This document shows positions 1-7,300 of a DNA stretch of 41,064 bases, in pieces. Numbering within the stretch: the first letter of the stretch is position 1; each line of letters starts with the position of its first letter. The position numbers were made by a program, and so were the translations under genes. Under the pieces are notes generated by a model. That model did not search any database and was not told the origin of the DNA. It saw nothing but the letters and a program-made list of their open reading frames with translations. Source of the stretch: an uncultured Clostridia bacterium (GTDB lineage: Bacteria; Bacillota; Clostridia; TANB77; CAG-465); NCBI GenBank assembly GCA_944386605.1, contig CALXBS010000011.1, positions 1 through 41,064 of the forward strand. Direction: 5' to 3'.

Positions 1-68
1 AATAACCATAAAAATACTGTAATAATAGATGTTTTTCGCTTTTTTCTGCTCTTTTTTTCCTCTTCCAT
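1..68 (-). CDS. Surface protein paralog, N-terminal end only (host)
   Basis: Only the first 22 codons are inside the window; the gene continues past the left edge. The predicted start (Met, then Glu/Lys/Arg-rich residues, then SIITVFLW) closely matches the N-terminus of the complete paralog at 36305-38803: a short charged cytoplasmic tail leading into a membrane segment. The start is supported by AAAGGAG seven bases upstream. Together with the two right-hand copies it shows that the prophage entered a tandem array of related surface-protein genes. Its original upstream region is now separated from it by the 36-kb prophage, so its expression may depend on phage-end sequence. Confidence 0.85.
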   Translation of the reverse strand, partial: MEEEKKSRKKRKTSIITVFLWL

Positions 69-140
69 ATACTTTCTCCTTTCGTTTATCTTTAGTTTTT
101 GCATTTTTATGTTATTTATTCTTTTTTGCACAATTAGACT

Positions 141-177
141 ACAACATAGTTTTTTGATGTTTTTAAAACTATGTTGT
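141..177. repeat. 13-bp perfect inverted repeat upstream of the left surface gene
   Basis: Arms 141-153 (ACAACATAGTTTT) and 165-177 (AAAACTATGTTGT) are perfect reverse complements with an 11-base loop. The right arm is the ordinary spacer sequence also found upstream of the intact paralog (about 38833-38845). The left arm plus 121-140 looks like an inverted partial copy of that spacer. It may act as a hairpin in the 5' leader of the left surface gene or mark a local rearrangement. Confidence 0.8.
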
Positions 178-186
178 GTGTGTGTA
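176..186. other. attL core candidate
   Basis: GTGTGTGTGTA here is repeated exactly at 36109-36119, just beyond the integrase. Left of it the sequence matches the upstream region of the surface genes; right of it the match stops. Joining 1-186 to 36120 onward recreates the spacer seen intact near 38833-38880, so these two copies bound the prophage. The core is low-complexity, so the exact crossover base is not resolved. Confidence 0.8.
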
Positions 187-290
187 TGTATTTTTCAAAT
201 TTTACTTAACTTCTAAATTCCTCATATTTACTGTAATTTCAATATTTTTCTTGATTTATCATTCATATGAAATTTTATAAAAATATACAT

Positions 291-313
291 GTTATATACA
301 CATTATATACACT
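291..313. repeat. Integrase arm-type repeat, left copy
   Basis: This 23-base TATATACAC-rich block matches 36035-36057 in the same orientation at 20 of 23 positions. Both copies lie inside the prophage near its ends. They are candidate arm-binding sites for the tyrosine integrase; this role is inferred from position only. The 11-mer TAGACTTATTG is also shared between about 341 and about 36066. Confidence 0.5.
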
Positions 314-377
314 TTTTGTCAATATATAAGCAAGAAATCAATTAGACTTATTGTGCATATTTTATATACTTACTGTA

Positions 378-405
378 TTGACATATATTCTATTTGTGTT
401 ATAAT
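378..405 (+). promoter_or_regulatory. Promoter of short RNA near attL
   Basis: TTGACA at 378-383 and TATAAT at 400-405 with a 16-base spacer form a near-consensus vegetative promoter reading away from attL. Confidence 0.7.
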
Positions 406-411
406 ATATAT

Positions 412-477
412 GGGGTTAGCATAAAAACCGATTATTTAAAATTATCTAAGAGCGAGAAACACCGCTCTTATTTTTTT
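412..477 (+). ncRNA. Short terminated transcript of about 65 nt, no ORF
   Basis: The strong promoter at 378-405 is followed after about 45 bases by a 7-bp hairpin (AAGAGCG 448-454 with CGCTCTT 463-469) and seven T's (471-477), a classic intrinsic terminator. The only ATG (about 411) is followed by a stop after three codons, so this is probably a small RNA or a transcription-blocking element at the prophage end. A second short pairing (GGTT with AACC, about 414-430) is possible. I do not recognise the family. Confidence 0.5.
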
Positions 478-508
478 GACAAAATGTGTAAAAATTTAAT
501 AATTTCTC

Positions 509-537
509 TTGACATATACCGTACGGTATGATATAAT
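509..537 (+). promoter_or_regulatory. Promoter with a palindromic operator in its spacer
   Basis: TTGACA (509-514) and TATAAT (532-537) are 17 bases apart. The spacer contains the perfect 14-bp palindrome ATACCGTACGGTAT (516-529). A dimeric repressor bound there would block RNA polymerase. The ribbon-helix-helix protein encoded at 756-938 is an obvious candidate regulator, by proximity only. The promoter drives the 37-residue peptide gene at 567. Confidence 0.75.
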
Positions 538-566
538 ATAAATGTAATAAGGAAGGAGGTGATTAA

Positions 567-680
567 ATGAAAAAGCTCAAAGAATTATTACAAAAGTTCT
601 TGAATAGAACAAAAAAAGAGTCTACATTGCATTGGCCTGCAAATGTAGACAAATGGTTAGAAGATTACCCTAATCAATAA
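567..680 (+). CDS. Small basic peptide, 37 aa, unknown
   Basis: A strong ribosome site (AAGGAGGTGATTAA) lies directly before this ATG, with a consensus promoter with operator 30 bases further up and a 12-bp perfect terminator hairpin just after the stop, so this is a dedicated single-gene transcript. The N-terminal half is Lys-rich and amphipathic; the C-terminal part contains HWP, then KWLEDYPNQ. No signal peptide or membrane segment is seen. The 13 bases encoding LEDY recur at 2252-2264. Function not recognised; a phage signalling or regulatory peptide is possible. Confidence 0.75.
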   Translation: MKKLKELLQKFLNRTKKESTLHWPANVDKWLEDYPNQ

Positions 681-685
681 CCAAT

Positions 686-718
686 ATAGAGAAAGAGAAA
701 ACTCTTCTCTTTCTCTAT
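686..718 (+). terminator. Terminator of the 37-aa peptide gene
   Basis: Arms 686-697 and 707-718 pair perfectly over 12 bp with a 9-base loop, followed by an AT-rich tract ending in TTTT. It starts six bases after the stop codon at 680. Confidence 0.7.
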
Positions 719-755
719 TATATTATTTTAAAAAATATTTGTCAAGGAGGTCATT

Positions 756-938
756 ATGGATAAAAAATTTGCTTATAAAACACAATATCAAAAAGAAAAT
801 TTAAAACGTATTTATATTGATGTAAAAAAAGAAGTGGGAGAAGAATTTGATAGACTTCTTAAAGAAAATAATCAAACTAGAAGTGAAGTATTATTACCTA
901 TTATAAAAGAATATATTAAAAATGCAAAACAATCTTAA
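756..938 (+). CDS. Ribbon-helix-helix (CopG/Arc-like) DNA-binding protein
   Basis: This 60-residue protein has the layout of the ribbon-helix-helix family. A basic N-terminal strand (RIYIDVKKE, about residues 18-26) would insert in the DNA major groove, followed by a helix (GEEFDRLLKEN), a turn (NQTRSE) and a second helix (VLLPIIKEYIK). Such proteins dimerise and bind short palindromes. The start has AAGGAGG nine bases upstream. It lies 218 bases downstream of a palindromic operator (516-529) that it could control, which would make the left-end transcript autoregulated. It resembles small repressors and antitoxins of plasmids and phages, but no toxin partner is visible next to it. Confidence 0.75.
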   Translation: MDKKFAYKTQYQKENLKRIYIDVKKEVGEEFDRLLKENNQTRSEVLLPIIKEYIKNAKQS

Positions 939-993
939 ATTGTATAGTGTGTTATACTTTATATTTTATCATTGACATTTTTCTACTTTTTTC

Positions 994-1022
994 TTGACTT
1001 CATAGGACAAGGTTAGTATAAT
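994..1022 (+). promoter_or_regulatory. Promoter of the membrane-protein gene at 1040
   Basis: TTGACT (994-999) and TATAAT (1017-1022) have an ideal 17-base spacer. The implied transcript starts about ten bases before the ATG, leaving a very short leader with only a weak ribosome site (GGTG), so the gene is strongly transcribed but perhaps weakly translated. Confidence 0.7.
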
Positions 1023-1039
1023 AGTGCTGGTGACGATAT

Positions 1040-2032
1040 ATGAAAACTTTTTTAGAAGATATAGCAAATAAAATTTCAACTACATTAGATTTTTATAAAG
1101 AACATTGGATTAGGTATTTATTTATATTATTACTATTATTTTCATGCTGCTTAGCGCTTATAATAAGTACTAATAAATATGTTCCATTTAACAATATAAT
1201 ACAGATTAATAATATATATAATAATAATGTACTGATTGAACAACAGCTTTATATATATGGATTATCTATTAATATTTGGCTATCTTTTATAACTATAATA
1301 TCAATATTAATAGGTGGATTTTTTGGAATTTTTCAATATGATAAAAATAGAAAACAGCGCCAGCAAGAAAAAGGAGCTGAAATTGCTAAATTATTTTCAG
1401 AAAAATTATTGCTAAAATGTGAGATAGTAAGTCAAGTAATCAAATTTTCTAATTTATATGATTTTTTGAAAGTAGATTCTATTGATTTTTTTAACTTTAA
1501 AAACTTTGATATAAATGAACTAAGATATATATATTCAAATGATGATTTTCCAACAGAGTACAAACAAAAATATAAAAAAGCAAATTTAAATAATATATAC
1601 TATTATTTACTAGAATGTAGAAATAATCCTCATATAAAGAAATATAGTTTAGATGAAATACCTAATTATAATATAAAACAGATAAATAAAATATTTGAAA
1701 CGAATACTGCTTCTTTTCTTCCACATCTTTTTTCAGAACTCATAAGTGAAACTTTAAATGAGTTAGAATATGTATGTATGAACATATCTAGTCAAGCCGC
1801 TGGTTCAAAATTTATATATCAGTCTTTGCACCAAAGCTTTATACGAACAATACGTATTTTAGCTGCTGATATATCTTGCCTAAACAAAGGAAAATACTCT
1901 GATAAATTTTATACTAACATAATATATGTATATAATAGTTGGGGAAATCTTTACAAAAAAGATTTAGAAAAAGAAGAAAAGAAAAGAAAAAAAGCAAATA
2001 AAATATTAAATCCAAAAATAAAGAAGATTTAA
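1040..2032 (+). CDS. Membrane-anchored accessory protein, 330 aa
   Basis: Two membrane segments are clear (about residues 25-43 and 77-98), separated by an Asn/Tyr-rich loop. A Lys/Arg/Gln-rich stretch (DKNRKQRQQEKG) and a long charged cytoplasmic domain of about 225 residues follow. The arrangement recalls DUF4760-type and other membrane-anchored proteins carried as lysogenic-conversion genes in prophages; this resemblance is from memory of overall shape, not a motif match. It has its own promoter and a perfect 16-bp terminator, and sits at the prophage end facing the late operon, the usual place for cargo expressed in the lysogen. A role in exclusion of other phages is a reasonable guess, not shown. 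Confidence 0.8.
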   Translation: MKTFLEDIANKISTTLDFYKEHWIRYLFILLLLFSCCLALIISTNKYVPFNNIIQINNIYNNNVLIEQQLYIYGLSINIWLSFITIISILIGGFFGIFQYDKNRKQRQQEKGAEIAKLFSEKLLLKCEIVSQVIKFSNLYDFLKVDSIDFFNFKNFDINELRYIYSNDDFPTEYKQKYKKANLNNIYYYLLECRNNPHIKKYSLDEIPNYNIKQINKIFETNTASFLPHLFSELISETLNELEYVCMNISSQAAGSKFIYQSLHQSFIRTIRILAADISCLNKGKYSDKFYTNIIYVYNSWGNLYKKDLEKEEKKRKKANKILNPKIKKI

Positions 2033-2050
2033 AAAAATCTTCTTTATTTT
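2015..2050. terminator. Bidirectional terminator between cargo and late operon
   Basis: Arms 2015-2030 and 2035-2050 are perfect 16-bp complements around a four-base loop. The hairpin covers the stop codon of the gene at 1040-2032 and gives a U-run on both strands, ending that gene and the convergent minus-strand late transcript. Confidence 0.85.
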
Positions 2051-2051
2051 A

Positions 2052-2108
2052 TTATTTATCATCATCCTTAACTATAATAGGTACATCTTCCATCCAATCT
2101 TGATACAT
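2052..2108 (-). CDS. Micropeptide of 18 aa, last ORF of the late strand
   Basis: An 18-codon frame starts at ATG 2106-2108 with GGAGG eight bases upstream and ends at the bidirectional terminator. The product is acidic with WMEDVP near its start and KDDDK at its end. The WMEDVP stretch loosely resembles WLEDYP of the 37-aa peptide at 567-680. The good ribosome site argues for translation; the size leaves real doubt. Function unknown. Confidence 0.4.
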   Translation of the reverse strand: MYQDWMEDVPIIVKDDDK

Positions 2109-2295
2109 ATTACATCCCTCCTAAGATAATTATATCTTTATAAAAATAATATATCATATTTTCCTAAAAAGCAATATTTTTCTCAAAAAATATTATATTT
2201 TTCACATTTATATCATATTTTTAATGATATAATAAGATCACCTGTCAGGGATTAGAAGATTACCAAATGACTAACTATAATATTCATACTACTAA

Positions 2296-2914
2296 CTATA
2301 TCTTTTTAGTATGATCTAAACAGATCCATCCTGCTCCAGATTTCAACTTGCCCCAGTTTCCTTTTTCTTCTACTATTGTATATTTTCCTTTGTCTCTTAT
2401 ACAATGGTTTTCATGTGAGGCTATAGGATAATCAATTCCAGGACCAGTTCGAACATTTAAAGCGTCTACAGTTACTTGTACGATATAAGGAACACTATCT
2501 TTAATATTTTTTTGATTCTTAGGTCTTAAAAATACTGGATTTCCGTATACATAATCGTGCCATACTTCCTCTAATTGTCTTGTATTGCTCCAATTTTGCT
2601 CTATACACTTGTATCCGTTTAAATCAGCTGGGCCAAGGCAGATTGCCACATGTCCATATTGTCCTAGATCCCTAAATACAACAATATCTCCTTTTTGTAC
2701 AATAAATTCTGGATAGTTTTCTATTACTTCTACATTGTTCATAATATTAGGATTTTTTAATATATTCTTTGCACAGTCTGCACCTACATTTTGTAATTTG
2801 AGTACGTTATTACAATAATAATTATACAAATCCATGCATTGTTTACCATAATAACCGATCGGTGTCTACACCATTCATAGCTTTTAAGTTTTCTACAAAT
2901 CTACTAAATTTCAT
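2296..2914 (-). CDS. CHAP-SH3 endolysin requiring a +1 frameshift at CGG
   Basis: This is the phage lysin that cuts peptidoglycan. The frame starts at ATG 2912-2914 with AAGGAG upstream, reads 19 codons, meets CGG (2855-2857) and would stop four codons later. Skipping the C gives D-G-Y-Y-G-K-Q-C-M-D-L, the expected CHAP start with the catalytic Cys at residue 26, and continues to 205 residues. The catalytic His lies in QYGHVAI, and a bacterial SH3 domain (ALNVRTGPG...GWI) fills the last 60 residues. The only internal in-frame ATG (2835) is just after the catalytic Cys, so a protein started there would be inactive. The gene follows holin 2992-3255, the normal lysis order. A decayed gene is possible, but the break matches the five others in this phage exactly. 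Confidence 0.85.
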
Positions 2915-2940
2915 TAAAATCACTCCTTAGTTTACAATAA

Positions 2941-2974
2941 TCGGCTTTTATATTTCGATTTTAAGCCGTTTTTT
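2941..2974. other. Hairpin in the holin-endolysin gap
   Basis: CGGCTT (2941-2946) pairs with AAGCCG (2962-2967), followed on the plus strand by seven T's. On the minus strand, the direction of the lysis genes, there is no U-run, so it is more likely a structural or partial attenuator element ahead of the endolysin ribosome site. An alternative AATCG/CGATT pairing overlaps it. Confidence 0.35.
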
Positions 2975-2991
2975 TAAGAGGGGTATAGTAA

Positions 2992-3255
2992 TTACACCCC
3001 TTTATTTTCCTTATTTTTAGCTAATTTACTTAAATCGTAAATTCCACCTGCACCCATTGTAGCAAATACGCATGTAAGTATTGTTTCTAATGCAGACATG
3101 TTTTCTACATTAAATACTATACAAACTATACTTGCTAAAATTGTAATAATAATATTCTGTAATGGAATCCATTTTGAATCTACATTAAGCAACTTTGTTA
3201 TTTCACCTGCTAACAATGTCAAGGCAGTAACTATAATTCCAACACTTATACTCAT
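2992..3255 (-). CDS. Phage holin
   Basis: This 87-residue protein has two hydrophobic segments (about residues 3-18 and 33-48), a weaker hydrophobic stretch (about 55-75) and a charged C-terminal tail (LSKLAKNKENK). This is the layout of small holins that puncture the membrane to release the endolysin. It lies between the tail-fibre region and the endolysin, as in other Bacillota siphoviruses. The sequence G-A-G-G-I-Y-D-L-S-K near the end is typical of the holin group found beside CHAP and amidase lysins. The start has AGGTGAG upstream. Confidence 0.8.
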   Translation of the reverse strand: MSISVGIIVTALTLLAGEITKLLNVDSKWIPLQNIIITILASIVCIVFNVENMSALETILTCVFATMGAGGIYDLSKLAKNKENKGV

Positions 3256-3265
3256 ATTTTCTCAC

Positions 3266-3886
3266 CTACCTTTCATTTGCCATTTTTTCTAAATTTTCTT
3301 CAATAAAGAATTTTAATTTTAATATTTCATTGTTTTCTTCTTTTTTAAAATCAACACAATCTTTTTGACAATATTGTAATGCTAAAAAACCAATCGGTTC
3401 TTCATATTTATTACTTAAAACAATATCATAAAAAGACTTTACATCTTGTGACTTTTTTAATTCATATGTTGCTGGCATGATATCTTTTAACTGCTCTAAA
3501 TCGTTAAATTTTAATTCACCTTTATCTAGCAACGTTCTGATAAATACAGGTATACAACTTAAAGGCACTGATTGAAGCTCTTTTTGATGTCCTTTTACCC
3601 CAGCACGCAATACTTCATAACTGCATGACGTTTTAAGAGCACTACGACCATTTGCATAGTGCCCTCCATTATGGAAATCATAGATCTGAACTCTATCTGC
3701 TTTTAAAATCTCTTTTACTTTTTCTAATCTATTGTTTATCTCTATATTTATTGAACATTGATTTTTTATTTTTTTAGGTAAGCTATCTTCAATTTCTTTT
3801 TTAGCTTTAATAAGATTGATTATTAATGTTGCTACCGCTGTTATAAACGCTGTTAAACTTATTATAATTGTTGTTATTTGTTCCAT
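3266..3886 (-). CDS. Membrane-tethered GAF-like phage protein
   Basis: Starting at Met 3884-3886 (AAGAGG seven bases upstream; an in-frame upstream TTG at 3910 is less likely), the protein has one N-terminal membrane segment, a charged linker, and a soluble domain with VQIYDFHNGGHYANGRSALK and later SFYDIVLSN...PIGFLALQYC. This pattern recurs in a protein often found directly before the holin in Bacillota prophages and looks like a GAF-type fold. A role in lysis timing or in sensing the host state is inferred from position only. It overlaps no gene but is tightly packed with both neighbours. Confidence 0.65.
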   Translation of the reverse strand: MEQITTIIISLTAFITAVATLIINLIKAKKEIEDSLPKKIKNQCSINIEINNRLEKVKEILKADRVQIYDFHNGGHYANGRSALKTSCSYEVLRAGVKGHQKELQSVPLSCIPVFIRTLLDKGELKFNDLEQLKDIMPATYELKKSQDVKSFYDIVLSNKYEEPIGFLALQYCQKDCVDFKKEENNEILKLKFFIEENLEKMANER

Positions 3887-3887
3887 A

Positions 3888-4319
3888 TTATACCTCTTCT
3901 TCCGCAACAATGTTTTCAGTTTCTTCTACAAGTTCCCAAGCGGATGGATAATCATCTGGCGTCCATATACATCCATTTAATACACATATATACTTCTTTT
4001 CTTTATACGTTATTTTATCTCCTATTTTGTAAGCGTCATGACTTCCTAGAGGTTGTTTATATTCTGGATATTCTTCTGACTCTTCGTCTTTAAATACAAC
4101 TTTTTCTAATTTCTCTAAGCGCTCAAATACTTCTTCAAATATTTTTTCATTAGAAGCATAACTATTTTCAGCTACTGCATTTTCTCTTGCTAAAGAAATA
4201 AGCGACGTTTTTTCTTCGTCGCTCAATTTACTTTCTAACCACAAAACATCAATTTTTTTTAGCATATCTTCTAATTTATAATTCTTTTCTAATATTACAT
4301 TTTTTATTAATTCATACAT
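3888..4319 (-). CDS. XkdX-position protein with chitin-binding-like C-terminal module
   Basis: The first 75 residues are helical and charged. Residues about 85-132 (PEYKQPLGSHDAY-GD-ITY-KYICVLNGCIWTPDDYP-AWEL) match the small aromatic-rich carbohydrate-binding module (CBM5/12-like) often carried at the end of tail-fibre-associated proteins. The aromatic residues would contact glycan on the cell surface. It lies directly after the large receptor-binding protein, so a role in host-surface binding is likely. Confidence 0.65.
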   Translation of the reverse strand: MYELIKNVILEKNYKLEDMLKKIDVLWLESKLSDEEKTSLISLARENAVAENSYASNEKIFEEVFERLEKLEKVVFKDEESEEYPEYKQPLGSHDAYKIGDKITYKEKKYICVLNGCIWTPDDYPSAWELVEETENIVAEEEV

Positions 4320-4320
4320 A

Positions 4321-7300
4321 TTAGCTTCCTCCTAATAAATTCAAAATTTGACTTTCTAAATTTGAAACTCTAGTTGTCAAATCTTCGTTCTCTTTTTTAG
4401 TCTCTTCAAATGCTTTTGAGAGACTTTTATTATATGTAAATGATAAACTACCTTTATCTATAAAAACGTTGTTTAAATCATCATACAATTTGAATTTATC
4501 TAATTCCTGTTGTACTTCTTCTGATAAAGGTTCTTCAACTGGTGTTTCTACAACATAATAAACTTTAACAGGTGTTCCTGCTTGATATAGTGCTTGTAAT
4601 TTAGCTTTCCACTCCTCAACCGTGCTAAATTGCAAGCATTTAAAAAATAAATTGCTACTCTCTAAATATCTCTGTATAGCAAATTCACCATCCTGCAAAA
4701 GATTATACATTCCACTATTTATACTATTAAATTTAAAATAATTACATATTCCTTGTCGATTATCTAAAGGAACTTTTATGTTTGTAAATTTTGCAAGATG
4801 AAACATTCCTGTTCCATAAGACATCTGCCAATTTTCTGTTCCAATTAAAACCACTTCATGAACTAATTTATTTTGTACTTTATTTTCTCTATCAATAGTA
4901 TCTGCATATCCTTCTAGAGCTTTATTTTCAAGTGGTACTGTCACATTATTTATATTATAATATTCTTCATAATCAACATCATAATAACTTATCATTATGT
5001 TCTTTACTTCTAAAACTGCTGATGTTGCAGTACCTATTTGAATCCATATGTTTTTTAAGTTGAAATTTTCTTCTAATTCAACTTTAAATTTTACTCTTGT
5101 CCAGTTCGAAGAAATTTGAAGACTTCCGACAGAGTCTAATTTAATAACATCAGCTAAATAGTCATTAAATCTTGCTATATTAAGACTACTAGCAGTTCCA
5201 GATACAAGTCTCACATCAAAACTTAAATATACATTATTCTTTATTAATAACATAGGATAATTTAATTTAAAATTTCCAAAAGAATTTAAAGCATTTGTTG
5301 TTAAAATTTCATCAGATATTGTTACATGATTTGTTGATGTTACTTTAGATAAATCAAATAAATTATTTTTAGTTATCTGTATATTTTGTTTATTTGCTAC
5401 TTTTATTTCAGATAGATATTCTAAACTTGGACTTGCTCCATATTGTTCCCAAACTGGGATTGTTTCTCTTGTATATTCCCCTTTAACTAGCATAGGAAAA
5501 ACTGTTACATTATTAACTGTGACACCTGCAGGTACTTTTATTTCACAACCTAGGTTTATTTCAGTAACATTAGGATTTAAAAGATAATTATAAACTCCTA
5601 CACTTTCTCCATATTTAGCTCCAACTGAATAATAATTCATATAGCAATCGCTTGGCAAACCATATGTTATAAATGTATATTTACTATCATTAGAAACTTT
5701 ATTTGAATACTGGCAAGAAAAAGTTGCCAAATCAGTAGCTGTTCCATTTATAGTTATACTTCCATCACCATTATCAGTAAAACCCATTCCATTACTTGTT
5801 TTTGTTGTATTTGTATATGGATATTTAAGAAAATTATATCCTTCTCTTGTTTCTTGTGTTAATTCTGTTCCTTTAATTTTTAAATTCTCTACTTCATCAT
5901 TTTCAGCATAGACTTGTGCTTGACTCTCATCTTCAACTTGTGTTTTTAAAGCACGTGCATATTTACTGTCCGAGATTTTTCTTTCACTTAAATTATTTTC
6001 TTCTACATATTCCTCTATAGAAATATTATATTTAAAATCAAGTTTTAAATCTTCTACAAAAATATTATTTATTCTTTTAAAAAGTGGCAAATCTATATTT
6101 TCTATATTTAATTCTTCTGTATTTTCTATAGGATATAAAAATTCTGCAACATTGTTCAATAATTTATTTTTTAATGCCGTAATATGTTCTTGATATGTGC
6201 TTTCAGATGTAGTTCCAAGTTCTTCTAACGTGATCCAAAATCTAATTTTTTTACTTGCAGTACTTCCTGCTAAATCATTTGTTATTGTAGATAAAATATC
6301 ATTGTTTCCTAAATTTATTTTTAAATCATTAATAACTGGTGTTAAAAATTGAACTCTATTATCATCAGTAGCATTTACAGTAAATCCAGTATTAGAATCT
6401 ACTTTATATATATTAAGATTTTTTATTACTTTATTATCTTTAATATAGTTTTTATATCCTTTAAAATTTCCTATAAATTTCCCTTCTGGTAAAGTAAGCT
6501 CATCTTCATATCCATTGTAGTGTTCAAATTCTGTTGCAGTATTTCCTATTTCTAGTTGAATATCATATAATACATTTTCATAAGGTGAACCTAAATTTCC
6601 AGAAAGATAAATTTCCCCATTATGTTCTGGTGTAAATGTTGAATATATCCTATTGCCACTTGAATAATTCATATTTTTTAATACTTTATACTCTTTGCCA
6701 TTATATAGATTTCTAACTTGTATTTGATTTACACCTGTATGCTCTGAGGAACAATTAAAAGATACAGTACATTCTTTACCAGCAATTGCCTTAGCAATTT
6801 TTGCGTTAGTTGTGTTAATATACCCATTTGTAGTACTAACATTGTTTAGATAAGCTAGATTTTTACCACTATTTCTTATTGATATATTTTTTATCATATT
6901 TTCAAATTCACTAGGATAATTCAACGATGGGCTTGCTCCAAATTTTTCATATTTTTTTTCTTCTGTGCCTTCTACTAACATTAAATATATAGTAAAATTT
7001 TCAAATACTGTATTTGCTAAAACCCATGCGCTTATTCCGATTTCTGTAGTGTTTGTTGGATTAAAATTCTCTACCGTAATAGATTTTTCCACAGAATTTT
7101 CTACACTTTCTAAAACTAACGTATTATCAGCATAATATCTCTTTAATCCAATATTGCTAAATCTACCTTTTCCAGTCGTTTTTATTGATAAAGTCATTGT
7201 TTTTCCTACAAGTTCAGACACCTCTAAATATTTTGATAGTGGAAAATTTTTATTAGATAAGTTTGTTCCATTTAGCGTAATACTTCCATCTCGATTTTTT

